A DNA stretch of 64,000 nucleotides from Pelistega suis (GTDB taxonomy: Bacteria > Pseudomonadota > Gammaproteobacteria > Burkholderiales > Burkholderiaceae_B): assembly GCF_013133795.1 (NCBI RefSeq), contig NZ_JABGBN010000007.1, positions 62,001 through 126,000 on the forward strand. Reading direction: 5' to 3'. The notes below the pieces were generated by a model that saw nothing but the letters and a program-made list of their open reading frames with translations, made no database searches and was not told where the DNA came from. Positions within the stretch are counted from its first letter, which is position 1, and each line of letters begins with the position of its first letter. Made by a program: the position numbers and the translations under genes. Below, piece by piece: positions 27,579-35,398 of this stretch.

Positions 27579-27944
27579 ATGTTGATTACTTTTTCTTCAA
27601 ATTCTAGCGGTGATGTATTAATGCTCGATAAGCATGCTTTGTTGGTATTGAATGCTTTGGGGCGAGCCTATGAGACGGTACCTGCTGAAGGGGTGATTAC
27701 GCATGCTCAATTGACAGAGAGTATTGAGGCTTTAGAAAAAGCGATTGCAGAAGATAAAAAAGAAAATGTGAAAGATGCTTATCAAGAGGAAGATGAGCGA
27801 GAGGAAAAGGGGGAAGATAAGCCTCATCCTATGCAAGAGCCTGTGAGCCTTGCACGTCGTGCGTTTCCTTTGTTAGAGATGATGAAACAAGCGCTAAAAA
27901 ATGAGAAGGATCAGGTGGTGTGGCGAACAGGGAATGCGTGGTAA
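27579..27944 (+). CDS. DUF1840 family protein
   Basis: 121 residues from ATG 27579, placed by a good ribosome site (AGGAG, about 27564-27568); an upstream extension of the frame is not supported. It matches the DUF1840 pattern of beta-proteobacteria: MLITFSSNSSGDVLMLDKHAL at the N-terminus, a VPAEGVITHAQLTESIEALEKAI segment, an acidic low-complexity middle, and a C-terminal SLARRAFPLLEMMKQA. No signal, helix or catalytic motif. Function unknown. It is divergent from the RHS gene and is not a convincing immunity partner, because the family is widespread without RHS genes. Confidence 0.82.
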   Translation: MLITFSSNSSGDVLMLDKHALLVLNALGRAYETVPAEGVITHAQLTESIEALEKAIAEDKKENVKDAYQEEDEREEKGEDKPHPMQEPVSLARRAFPLLEMMKQALKNEKDQVVWRTGNAW

Positions 27945-28019
27945 ACGAATAGCTTAATTCTACTTATTTTTCGCTAATTCAGCACTATTTTGTGCCATTT
28001 AAGTGTTATTTTAGCCAAG

Positions 28020-28049
28020 ACGGCGAACCATCTTTTGATGATTCGCCGT
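28020..28049 (+). terminator. Stem-loop between DUF1840 and leuA
   Basis: ACGGCGAA (28020-28027) pairs with TTCGCCGT (28042-28049), extended by CATC/GATG around a TTTT loop. It lies between converging genes and probably serves both. Confidence 0.65.
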
Positions 28050-28069
28050 TGTTGCTGAGTGCTTTGTGA

Positions 28070-29740
28070 TTAACCGTTATTAATGTGACGATTCACAGCA
28101 CTTAATACGGCATTAAATGAGGCGGTGACGATATCTTTGTGGATACCCACACCAAAGCCTGTTGCTGAGTCTCCTAAACGTAATTCCACGTAGCAGACAG
28201 CATTGGTTTTTTCACCAGAACCTAAGGCATGCTCATGGTAGTCCATAAAGCGGATAGGTAGATTCAATGCATCTACAAATGCAGAAATAGAACCATCACC
28301 CTGACCGCGGACTTTTTTCACTTCATCGCCATTTTTAAGTTCGGCTTCGATGATAAAGGTATTGCTATTATCACCATTAGATGAGGTGGTGATTTGGTGG
28401 CTCACAAGACTCCAAGGTGTATTTTGTGTAAGGTATTCTTTTTTGAAGATATCGTAAACCGCATTACCATTAACCTCGGTACCTGTTTCATCTGTTACGC
28501 GTTGGATAGCACGACTGAACTCAATCTGTAGGCGACGTGGTAAATTTAAACCATGCTCATTTTCTAATAAGTAAGAGACGCCACCTTTACCTGACTGGCT
28601 ATTGACACGAATCACGGCATCGTAACTACGACCTAAATCGGCTGGGTCGATAGGTAAGTAAGGAACTTCCCAAGGTTGGTCTGCTTTTTGTTGGGCAAAG
28701 CCTTTCTTGATGGCATCTTGGTGAGAGCCAGAGAAAGCGGTAAAGACTAAATCGCCCACATAAGGATGGCGTGGATGTACAGGAAGCTGATTGCAGTATT
28801 CGGCAGTTAGGCGGACGGCATCAATATCAGAGAAGTCTAAACCGGGATGTACGCCTTGGGTGTATAAATTAAGTGCTAATGTCACTAAGTCTACATTACC
28901 TGTACGTTCGCCACTACCGAATAGACAACCTTCTACTCGATCCGCACCTGCCATAACAGCAAGCTCTGCTGCTGCAACGGCTGTACCACGGTCATTATGT
29001 GGGTGCACGCTGACGATAACATTCTCACGGTTATTCACATGGTTACAGAAGTATTCGACTTGGTCAGCGTATAAATTAGGGGTGGTTGCCTCAATTGTTG
29101 CAGGTAAGTTAAAGACAATCTTACGGTCTGCTGACGTTCCCCATTCAGCTGCGACAGCATTACATACAGAGACCGCAAATTCTGGTTCTGTCGTACTGAA
29201 AACCTCTGGAGAGTATTCAAAACGCCAGTTTACTTCGGGATATTTTGCCATGGCGGCTTTGACCATACGAGTACCTGCCACAGCGAAATCACGTACTTGG
29301 TCTTGGGTCATATTGAAAACGATTTTGCGGAAAGCAGGGGCTGTCGCATTGTACATATGAATCATGGCGTTTTTAGTGCCAGCACATGCCTCGGCTGTCC
29401 GGTTGATTAAGTCTTCGCGCGCTTGTGTGAGTACGATGATTGTCACATCATCAGGAATAAGTTTGTCATCGATAAGGGTGCGAACAAAGTCAAAGTCTGT
29501 TTGCGAGGCAGAAGGGAAACCGACTTCAATTTCTTTGAAACCAATCTGTACGAGGTGTTTGAAGAAACGTAATTTACGTTCAACACTCATCGGCTCAATG
29601 AGGGATTGATTGCCGTCACGTAAATCGGTACTCATCCAAATAGGCGGTTTAGTAATGGTTTTACTTGGCCAAGTACGTTCAGAGAAGTCACGAGTAAAAG
29701 GCTTAAAAGGGATATATTTTGAAGCTGGGTTAGAAAGCAT
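28070..29740 (-). CDS. leuA: 2-isopropylmalate synthase
   Basis: First committed enzyme of leucine synthesis: condenses acetyl-CoA with 2-oxoisovalerate. 556 residues, the longer LeuA type. Seen: [19 protein letters not shown] near residue 35 (catalytic Arg-Asp), the metal-binding [15 protein letters not shown] near residue 245 (HxH), [22 protein letters not shown], and a C-terminal LeuA regulatory domain (about 430-550) that should bind leucine. Its leader holds a short gene with four consecutive leucine codons (29861-29983), so expression is probably attenuated by leucyl-tRNA supply in addition to feedback inhibition. Confidence 0.94.
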   Translation of the reverse strand: MLSNPASKYIPFKPFTRDFSERTWPSKTITKPPIWMSTDLRDGNQSLIEPMSVERKLRFFKHLVQIGFKEIEVGFPSASQTDFDFVRTLIDDKLIPDDVTIIVLTQAREDLINRTAEACAGTKNAMIHMYNATAPAFRKIVFNMTQDQVRDFAVAGTRMVKAAMAKYPEVNWRFEYSPEVFSTTEPEFAVSVCNAVAAEWGTSADRKIVFNLPATIEATTPNLYADQVEYFCNHVNNRENVIVSVHPHNDRGTAVAAAELAVMAGADRVEGCLFGSGERTGNVDLVTLALNLYTQGVHPGLDFSDIDAVRLTAEYCNQLPVHPRHPYVGDLVFTAFSGSHQDAIKKGFAQQKADQPWEVPYLPIDPADLGRSYDAVIRVNSQSGKGGVSYLLENEHGLNLPRRLQIEFSRAIQRVTDETGTEVNGNAVYDIFKKEYLTQNTPWSLVSHQITTSSNGDNSNTFIIEAELKNGDEVKKVRGQGDGSISAFVDALNLPIRFMDYHEHALGSGEKTNAVCYVELRLGDSATGFGVGIHKDIVTASFNAVLSAVNRHINNG

Positions 29741-29765
29741 ATTGCACCTGTTTATCTATCAGATA

Positions 29766-29858
29766 CCCAGTGCATTCAGGACTAGCCTAGTTGTCACTGG
29801 GATTTGTTTATTTAAAAAATCCAAAGTGGCAGAATAAGGCTGCGGAGCACCACCAAAG
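29766..29858 (-). promoter_or_regulatory. Probable leu attenuator between leader peptide and leuA
   Basis: Downstream of the leader peptide stop the transcript can form an imperfect stem (CTTTGGTGG against CCACTTTGG, with GCAG/CTGC inside) that runs into six T residues (complement of 29814-29819), a plausible terminator. A second hairpin, CACTGGG/CCCAGTG (29795-29801 and 29766-29772), lies between it and the leuA start. A third possible hairpin (CTAG...CGG/CCG...CTAG) overlaps the last leader codons. A weak promoter candidate precedes the leader (TTGATT, 16 bases, TAAATA; complement of 30019-29992). The pairing alternatives need folding to confirm. Confidence 0.5.
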
Positions 29859-29860
29859 CT

Positions 29861-29983
29861 CTAGGCTCGGCAACCGATCGCTAGGTCTAGCAGCAGTAGA
29901 GAAGAGTACGCACGAGCAGAAACGCCATTAGCTAAGTAACGGTCTGAGGAATTTAACAAGAATGAGTTAATTTGCGTATCCAT
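29861..29983 (-). CDS. leuL: leu operon leader peptide (attenuation)
   Basis: A 40-codon frame from ATG 29983 to TAG 29861 that ends 120 bases before leuA. It reads MDTQINSFLL at the start and SSLLLLDLAIGCRA at the end, with four consecutive leucine codons (CTA CTG CTG CTA) and another CTA one codon later. Leucine is also enriched earlier (FLL, YLA). Rare-looking CTA codons at the control position and the T-run hairpin downstream are the classical features of ribosome-mediated attenuation. No other function is expected. The peptide itself is not similar in sequence to the enterobacterial LeuL; the assignment rests on position and codons. Confidence 0.68.
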   Translation of the reverse strand: MDTQINSFLLNSSDRYLANGVSARAYSSLLLLDLAIGCRA

Positions 29984-30040
29984 AACCCTATTATTTACCA
30001 AAACTTACAAGAAAATCAAGTCCTAATTCGTGGTGGATAG

Positions 30041-30071
30041 AAAAAAACCTTGGAAGTGTTGTTTCCAAGGT
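30041..30071 (-). terminator. Intrinsic terminator after the unknown membrane protein
   Basis: On the minus strand ACCTTGGAA and TTCCAAGGT pair around a short loop and are followed by seven T residues (complement of 30041-30047). It ends the transcript of the gene at 30162. The 90 bases between it and that gene contain nothing I can assign. Confidence 0.85.
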
Positions 30072-30161
30072 GGTAGGAGGTGATGATGAGTCTTGAGTCG
30101 TAAAACGCCATACTTTAGTGTAGAGAGGACATTATTTCCTATTTTAAAAGCACGGAGGATG

Positions 30162-30776
30162 TTATTTTTCTTCTAAATCAAGCGAAATGCTGCCTAATAA
30201 TTGATCTACATTTTCTTTTTCTCGTACCAACTCTTGGGCAGAGACTTCTGCTCCTGCATGTAAACCCAGTAGTTCGCGTTGTTGGCGAATTTGTTCAAGT
30301 CGGCTGACTCGATTGGCACGGAGTTGATTACGTGTATCGTGTAGGTTTTTAATAGTGATAGGCTCACGTTGATCGTCCCATACCCAAACGAGTACATCTT
30401 TTGCGCTTTGGGAAAGTTGAGGGATAAGGGTTTCCATGACTTCTTGTTTGGGTACAATATAGCCTGCTTTTTTGATGCTATTTTCGACCCATGCAGCCAG
30501 TATAAAATAAAGCACGACTGAGCCAATTAAAACTAAACCCCACCAGATATATTTGTTTATACTGTTAAGGTATTCGCTCACTTGAGGGCTGTATTGTTTA
30601 AGAAAAGCATAGTCTTGTTGAGCGCCAAAATGGAGTAACCAATTGGCAATAACTAGCCATATAATAGCTACTACTGCCACGACTACGATACGCGTGATTA
30701 ATCTCGGTAGTGCAAGCTTAAATAGGGTTTTATTTAGTAGTGAAAGATCAGAGTTTTTTGAAGCTGATGGTGTCAT
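30162..30776 (-). CDS. Unknown membrane protein divergent from rpoN
   Basis: 204 residues; I do not recognise the family. Two hydrophobic helices (about 28-48 and 76-98) are followed by a charged, helical cytoplasmic-looking region of about 105 residues, rich in Arg, Glu and Gln (LRANRVSRLEQIRQQRELLG), which could form a coiled coil. No signal peptide is evident. Its start is six bases from the rpoN start on the other strand, so the two genes must share a very compact promoter region or be transcribed from inside each other. A terminator follows it. Confidence 0.7.
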   Translation of the reverse strand: MTPSASKNSDLSLLNKTLFKLALPRLITRIVVVAVVAIIWLVIANWLLHFGAQQDYAFLKQYSPQVSEYLNSINKYIWWGLVLIGSVVLYFILAAWVENSIKKAGYIVPKQEVMETLIPQLSQSAKDVLVWVWDDQREPITIKNLHDTRNQLRANRVSRLEQIRQQRELLGLHAGAEVSAQELVREKENVDQLLGSISLDLEEK

Positions 30777-30782
30777 AAGATA

Positions 30783-32153
30783 ATGTCAGTAAATTTACAA
30801 CAAGGAATAAGGGCAACGGTTAGCCAGCAGATGGTGATGACGGTACAGCAACAACAATCGTTGAAGTTGTTGCAGTACTCCTCATTAGAGCTTGAAACAG
30901 AACTAAAGCAGATGTTGCAAGACAACCCTTTGCTAGAGCTCGTAGGGGGTTCCTCAGAAGAGGGTTCATCTACTGAGGACTATCCTACTTATCGTCACGA
31001 CGATGAGGAGGATTATAGCCCTGAAATGGTCGCCAAGGTAAGTTTACAAGATTATTTGCTTGAGCAGTTGGGAACAAGTGAGATTGATGATTTTCAAAAA
31101 ACATTGGTGAGTTACTTGATTGGTGATATTGATGATAATGGTTATTTGTCGTCAACGTTGCCAGAAATTGTCACCGCTTTAAGTGAGTTATTACATCAAC
31201 CTATCACTTTAGACGAAGGTGAGCAGGCGTTGGCTGTGTTACAGAGTTTTGATCCTGCAGGTATTGGGGCAAGGTCATTGGCTGAGTGCTTGTTATTGCA
31301 GCTAGATAAGCAACGGTTGGCTTTTAGTATTGATGTCGATGTTTTGAGTGTGGCGCGGATTATTTGTGAAAAGGGGTTAGATGCCTTAGTACGTGCTGAT
31401 TTAAATGCATTGGAAATATTAGCGGAGACGGATATTGAGCATATTCGCCAGGCACATCAATTAATTCGCCGTTTAAATCCTAAACCAGGTAAGTTGTACA
31501 GTACGCCAGAAGCGGATTTGGCGATTCCGGATGTCTTGACACGTTATAAAAATGGATCGTGGGAAGTGTATATTAATCCTCAAGTGGTGCCAAAACTTAG
31601 GATTAATGCGGAATATGAGCGTATGTTAAAAGTGGTCGATAAGGCATCAGCAAGCAAGGAAATGCTAGAGCAGTTGCAGATAGCAAAACTTTTTATGACG
31701 CAGTTAAATCAACGGTTTGCAACATTATTAGCGGTAGCACAGAGTATTATGCAAGAGCAATATGCTTTTTTTCAACAAGGTTTATCAGGGCTTAAGCCTC
31801 TCACCTTAAAAGTGATTGCGGAACAGATAGGGGTACATGAATCAACGGTTTCGCGCGCCATTAATCAAAAATTTATGGCGACTCCCTATGGTGTTTTTGA
31901 GCTCAAGCGCTTTTTTAGTAGTGGTGTGGCGACACAAGAAGGTGAGCAAGCCTCAGCCACTGCTATTCAACAGAGAATTCGTGCATTCATTGAGGCAGAA
32001 TCTAAAGCAAAGCCCTTATCTGATAGTAAATTGACTGAGCTTTTAGAAAAAGAAGGGATTGCGATAGCACGCCGTACAGTCGCTAAATATCGCGAAGGCA
32101 TGAATATCCCCACCGCTTCTTTGCGTAAAGCACAGGCGCTTTTGCAGGGTTGA
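30783..32153 (+). CDS. rpoN: RNA polymerase sigma-54 factor
   Basis: Alternative sigma factor for -24/-12 promoters, which needs AAA+ activators. 456 residues. Region I is the Gln/Leu-rich activator-interacting start (SQQMVMTVQQQQSLKLLQYSSLELETEL). A short acidic region II follows, then the core-binding region with DFLI-type helices, a helix-turn-helix (IAEQIGVHESTVSRAINQKFM near residue 355) and the RpoN box ARRTVAKYREGMNIP near residue 435. The start has no strong ribosome site. The usual neighbours (lptB upstream, hpf and ptsN downstream) are absent; it is followed by bfd after 221 bases. Confidence 0.93.
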   Translation: MSVNLQQGIRATVSQQMVMTVQQQQSLKLLQYSSLELETELKQMLQDNPLLELVGGSSEEGSSTEDYPTYRHDDEEDYSPEMVAKVSLQDYLLEQLGTSEIDDFQKTLVSYLIGDIDDNGYLSSTLPEIVTALSELLHQPITLDEGEQALAVLQSFDPAGIGARSLAECLLLQLDKQRLAFSIDVDVLSVARIICEKGLDALVRADLNALEILAETDIEHIRQAHQLIRRLNPKPGKLYSTPEADLAIPDVLTRYKNGSWEVYINPQVVPKLRINAEYERMLKVVDKASASKEMLEQLQIAKLFMTQLNQRFATLLAVAQSIMQEQYAFFQQGLSGLKPLTLKVIAEQIGVHESTVSRAINQKFMATPYGVFELKRFFSSGVATQEGEQASATAIQQRIRAFIEAESKAKPLSDSKLTELLEKEGIAIARRTVAKYREGMNIPTASLRKAQALLQG

Positions 32154-32287
32154 GGAGTTTCTTGTTATCACACAATCTTTTACCACATGATTCTAAGCAA
32201 AGAGGTTGTGTATTTTGTGCTGAATTGTTGTAAGTAATCCACGGTTTATTGAAGAACAGCTTGAAACAATATTTTGTTAGTAGAAAC

Positions 32288-32306
32288 CTTAATGATAATA
32301 ATTATT
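32288..32306 (+). promoter_or_regulatory. Fur box upstream of bfd, distal
   Basis: AATGATAATAATTATT at 32291-32306 matches 14 of 16 positions of the inner Fur consensus (AATGATAATCATTATC). With the second box at 32326 it indicates Fur repression of bfd. Confidence 0.72.
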
Positions 32307-32325
32307 AATTGACAAATTAGAAAAA

Positions 32326-32344
32326 ACATATAATAATCATTCTC
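32326..32344 (+). promoter_or_regulatory. Fur box upstream of bfd, proximal
   Basis: TATAATAATCATTCTC at 32329-32344 includes ATAATCATT, identical to the core of the Fur consensus, with about 13 of 19 matches overall. It ends 30 bases before the bfd start codon. Confidence 0.65.
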
Positions 32345-32374
32345 ATTAGAGATAAGTTTGTATAGGTTTCGACT

Positions 32375-32590
32375 ATGTACGTATGTGTTTGTAATGCAAT
32401 TAGCGATAAAGCGATTAAGACTGCTGTGGCTAATGGTGCTCGCACATTAGCGGATTTGCAGGCTCAGCTAGGGGTAGCGACCTGTTGTGGATGCTGTGCA
32501 AGTTGTGCAGAATCTTATTTAGAGCCACAGGTAGATGCTTCTATTCTTCAAGCGACGGAAATTAATCCTCCATGGAAGAAAGTTGCTTAA
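32375..32590 (+). CDS. bfd: Bacterioferritin-associated ferredoxin
   Basis: A 71-residue [2Fe-2S] protein that reduces the iron core of bacterioferritin so that iron can be released in starvation. The N-terminal YVCVCNAISDKAI supplies two cysteines (4 and 6) and TCCGCCASCAE at 37-45 supplies the others; there are five cysteines in this second cluster, more than the four ligands needed in total. Its partner bfr follows after 152 bases and a terminator. Two Fur-like boxes precede it, consistent with induction in low iron. Confidence 0.92.
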   Translation: MYVCVCNAISDKAIKTAVANGARTLADLQAQLGVATCCGCCASCAESYLEPQVDASILQATEINPPWKKVA

Positions 32591-32650
32591 CTGAGAGCTA
32601 GATAAATAATCTAAATCGCAACTATTCTTATTAGCCAAAAATCCTTAATT

Positions 32651-32697
32651 AAAGCCATTCTTCAGCCGATTTATCGTGCTTGAGAGTGGCTTTTTTG
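32651..32697 (+). terminator. Terminator after bfd
   Basis: AAAGCCA (32651-32657) pairs with TGGCTTT (32687-32693) with further imperfect pairing inside and a run of six T's. bfr therefore probably has its own promoter. Confidence 0.7.
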
Positions 32698-32742
32698 CGT
32701 GTTAGAATGGGCGTATCTTGAGTTTAATTAGAGGGGGTTGCG

Positions 32743-33219
32743 ATGAAAGCACCAAACGATGTAAATAAGTATTTAAATAAAATTTTAAAAATTGAATTAA
32801 CGGCAATTAACCAGTATTTCTTACATGCCCGTATGTTAAAAAACTGGGGCTTAGACGGTCTGGGTAAATTCGAGTATAAGAAGTCAATCGAAGAGATGAA
32901 ACATGCAGATGATATTATCGAGCGTGTGTTTATGTTAGAGGGCCTACCTAATCTTCAGGATTTAGGTAAGATTCGTATCGGTGAGGACGTTGAAGATATC
33001 ATTGCTTGTGACTTGGCATTGGAGCGTGAGTTTCAAGTAGAGTTAAAAGAAGCGATTGCTCATATGGAAAGTGCACAAGACTTTGTGACTCGTAAATTAT
33101 TAGTTCATCTTCTCGATGAAAATGAAGAGCAAATTGATTGGTTAGAAACACAGCAAGAGCTTATCCAATCTTTAGGTTTACAAAACTATCTCCAATCACA
33201 TATGGAAAGTGCGGATTAA
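32743..33219 (+). CDS. bfr: Bacterioferritin
   Basis: Heme-containing 24-mer ferritin that stores iron. 158 residues, the standard length. Seen: the ferroxidase Glu in [18 protein letters not shown] (Glu18), [26 protein letters not shown] with Met52 as the expected heme ligand and Glu51/His54, and late ferroxidase residues in [15 protein letters not shown] (Glu127/His130 region). Ribosome site GAGGGGG before the ATG. Ends at a strong terminator. Function with Bfd is inferred from adjacency. Confidence 0.94.
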   Translation: MKAPNDVNKYLNKILKIELTAINQYFLHARMLKNWGLDGLGKFEYKKSIEEMKHADDIIERVFMLEGLPNLQDLGKIRIGEDVEDIIACDLALEREFQVELKEAIAHMESAQDFVTRKLLVHLLDENEEQIDWLETQQELIQSLGLQNYLQSHMESAD

Positions 33220-33240
33220 TCCGGATGCTCTATAAGATTA

Positions 33241-33277
33241 AAAGTCTGTTCTTCTATTGGGTTGAACAGACTTTTTT
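33241..33277 (+). terminator. Bidirectional terminator after bfr
   Basis: AAAGTCTGTTC (33241-33251) and GAACAGACTTT (33264-33274) are exact complements followed by T's. It also faces the end of the imelysin/heme operon on the minus strand. Confidence 0.88.
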
Positions 33278-33343
33278 ATATCATGTAGGCTTTGATGTGC
33301 CGTCTTTTTACAAAAGGCTGCACACACCGAGACATCTAAAAAT

Positions 33344-34474
33344 TTACTTCAATAAATGCTCATAGCGCCTATCGGTGAGCGTTTTTAGAAAAGCTTCTAG
33401 GGCATCGACTTTTCTATCACTTAAAGCATTCGCTCTTAAATCGGTGAGATTCACTGTTTCAGGTACTTCTGCCTCTCCCCATGGTTCGCCTGTTTCAGGA
33501 TTAATCTTACGTTCTGGATTATTGAACTTATCATAAAAGAGAATAACAGTACGTAAATCTTTGAACACGCCATTGTGCATATAAGGCTCTGTGATGGCTA
33601 CATTGCGTAGGGTAGGTGTTTTGAATTTACCCGCTTGTTTTGTATCACCCTTAATGGTAGGGTTTTCTAGACTGCCTTGATCTTTAAAGTTCTTATCCAG
33701 TTGGTTGAGTACCATGAGTTTCAGATTACGAGGTACTCCAATATTGTGGTGTTCAAAATTCGTAAAAACTTCACCTTCACTATCTTCTGGTTTGAGAGAG
33801 TGGCAAGTTTTACAGTTCACATTATTATTTGAAAAGAATAGGGTACGACCTAAATCTTCTAGTGGAGTGAGTTCATATTCACCTCGTAGATAACGGTCAT
33901 ATTTAGAGTCAAAAGGAGCAAACTCTTTGGTTTTTTCAAAAGCCATAATCGCATCCCCCATGGCTTGGTAAGCTTTGTCTACATTCTCCCAAATATCAGA
34001 GCCATAAAGTTTTTTAAAGTTCTCTTGATAAAAATCGATTTGACTTAAGCGCTCAATAACAGCATGTTTATTGGGCATTTGCATCTCAACGGGATTTAAT
34101 GGTGGTTGACCTGCTTGATCGGCGAGGTCTTTGGCTCTACCGTCCCAAAATAATCCTCCTTTAAATGTTTGACGTTTTGTATCATAGCTAAGAGCAGAGT
34201 GGAATGCACTATACATCGCGGTGGGAGTATTACGATTACCGAAAGAATGACCGTCAGCGCCTTCTGATACCATACGAAATCGGCTATTCTCTCGGTCATC
34301 GATAAAAGCGTGTTGTGGGTTATGACAGCTTGCACAACTTTGTTTGTTATTGAGTGATAAGCGTGTGTCAAAGAATAAGGCTTGACCAAGTGTGGCCTTA
34401 TCTATGTGAGAGGCGCTTATTGATGATGATAATAAGCTGAAGAAGGTAAGCACTATTATTTTATTTTTAAACAT
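33344..34474 (-). CDS. Di-heme cytochrome c peroxidase family protein
   Basis: Periplasmic protein of 376 residues. Signal peptide at about 1-21 (ends SISA). Two c-type heme sites: SCASCHNPQHAF at 47-51 and NCKTCHSLKP at about 219-223. The family signatures LGQALFFDTRLS, FFDTRLSLNNKQSCASCH-type start and FKTPTLRNVAITEPYMHNGVFKDL near residue 290 identify the CCP/MauG superfamily. It is the last of five closely spaced genes; only one base separates it from the desaturase-like gene upstream. Peroxidase versus MauG-like oxidase activity cannot be told from sequence. Confidence 0.88.
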   Translation of the reverse strand: MFKNKIIVLTFFSLLSSSISASHIDKATLGQALFFDTRLSLNNKQSCASCHNPQHAFIDDRENSRFRMVSEGADGHSFGNRNTPTAMYSAFHSALSYDTKRQTFKGGLFWDGRAKDLADQAGQPPLNPVEMQMPNKHAVIERLSQIDFYQENFKKLYGSDIWENVDKAYQAMGDAIMAFEKTKEFAPFDSKYDRYLRGEYELTPLEDLGRTLFFSNNNVNCKTCHSLKPEDSEGEVFTNFEHHNIGVPRNLKLMVLNQLDKNFKDQGSLENPTIKGDTKQAGKFKTPTLRNVAITEPYMHNGVFKDLRTVILFYDKFNNPERKINPETGEPWGEAEVPETVNLTDLRANALSDRKVDALEAFLKTLTDRRYEHLLK

Positions 34475-34475
34475 A

Positions 34476-35396
34476 TTAATACCTTTTCATCAAAGCTCGA
34501 AAGGGTTGAAAGAGTAATTGAGAAACACTACGGTAGTGTTGCATTTGATTGTTTGCAAATCCCATAGGGAGACCTTGTTGAACATCAGCAGAGGCTTTCC
34601 AACTACCAAAAAGTCTATCCCATATAGCCAAATAGCTGCCATAGTTAAAGAGCATATGCCCTTTATAGTGGTGTACTTGATGCATGGCAGGGGAGATAAA
34701 AAATTTCTCTAAATAGCGGGGATATTGGATATATAAATGAGAGTGGCGTAAATGGGTGCCGAGTAATGAGAATATGAATAAAAAACCATTAGTTCCTAGG
34801 ATAGTCCATAAGCTAATCCGGGGTCCAAAAAGTGTTAAAAATACCCCAGTCACCAGACCTACACAAAGAGAGTATCGTAAACCGAAAAGTATGTTTTCAA
34901 TAGGGTGTACACGATAAAAACTGAGAGGGTTTAATACTTCTGCACTATGATGAACTTTATGAAATTGCCAAAGATATTTATTGGTATGCAATAAGCGATG
35001 TAAGAAATAGCGACTCACGTCATTACTGAGAAAAAGGCTGATAGTATAGAGTATGGTTATGCTTTGGTGAGAGAGGATTTGAATAGGGCCGTCAGTATAG
35101 GGGGCTAAGTATTTAAAAACGGTAATAGCGACGGTTTTTGCTGAAAGAATCAAAGGTGCAATCAGTATGATTTTAATCAAGGTACCGATAAAGAAATAAC
35201 GATAGTCTAGAAGCGCACTTGGGTGTAGTAAATAGTTTTTGAAATTAAGCCATGATAGGTGTCGTGACGTTGACTCGTTTGATTGCCATGCCTGAAAAAG
35301 TGTATAGACAATAGCTATCAGGCATGAGCTAAGAATATAGACCCAGAATAGTCGTTGTCCTGTATTGAGAAGAAACTCACTAAGCCAATCTGTCAT
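34476..35396 (-). CDS. Sterol desaturase / fatty acid hydroxylase superfamily protein
   Basis: Integral membrane di-iron oxygenase-type protein, 306 residues with about six hydrophobic segments. The histidine boxes are intact: HRLLH near residue 133, FHKVHHS near residue 145, and HQVHHYK near residue 240. This superfamily hydroxylates or desaturates lipid substrates; the substrate here is unknown. It lies inside an iron-regulated operon between an imelysin and a di-heme peroxidase, two and one bases from its neighbours, so its job is probably linked to theirs. Confidence 0.87.
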   Translation of the reverse strand: MTDWLSEFLLNTGQRLFWVYILSSCLIAIVYTLFQAWQSNESTSRHLSWLNFKNYLLHPSALLDYRYFFIGTLIKIILIAPLILSAKTVAITVFKYLAPYTDGPIQILSHQSITILYTISLFLSNDVSRYFLHRLLHTNKYLWQFHKVHHSAEVLNPLSFYRVHPIENILFGLRYSLCVGLVTGVFLTLFGPRISLWTILGTNGFLFIFSLLGTHLRHSHLYIQYPRYLEKFFISPAMHQVHHYKGHMLFNYGSYLAIWDRLFGSWKASADVQQGLPMGFANNQMQHYRSVSQLLFQPFRALMKRY

Positions 35397-35398
35397 GA

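Noticed and set aside
27519-27944. DUF1840 gene as immunity partner for the RHS-DUF2235 protein
   Set aside because: It is divergent rather than downstream, and DUF1840 is widespread in beta-proteobacteria independent of RHS genes.
28791-29360. 189-residue open frame on the plus strand
   Set aside because: Antisense shadow of leuA; no ribosome site or recognisable domain.
34096-34389. 97-residue open frame inside the cytochrome c peroxidase gene
   Set aside because: Same-strand shadow frame without motifs; the peroxidase frame carries the heme sites.
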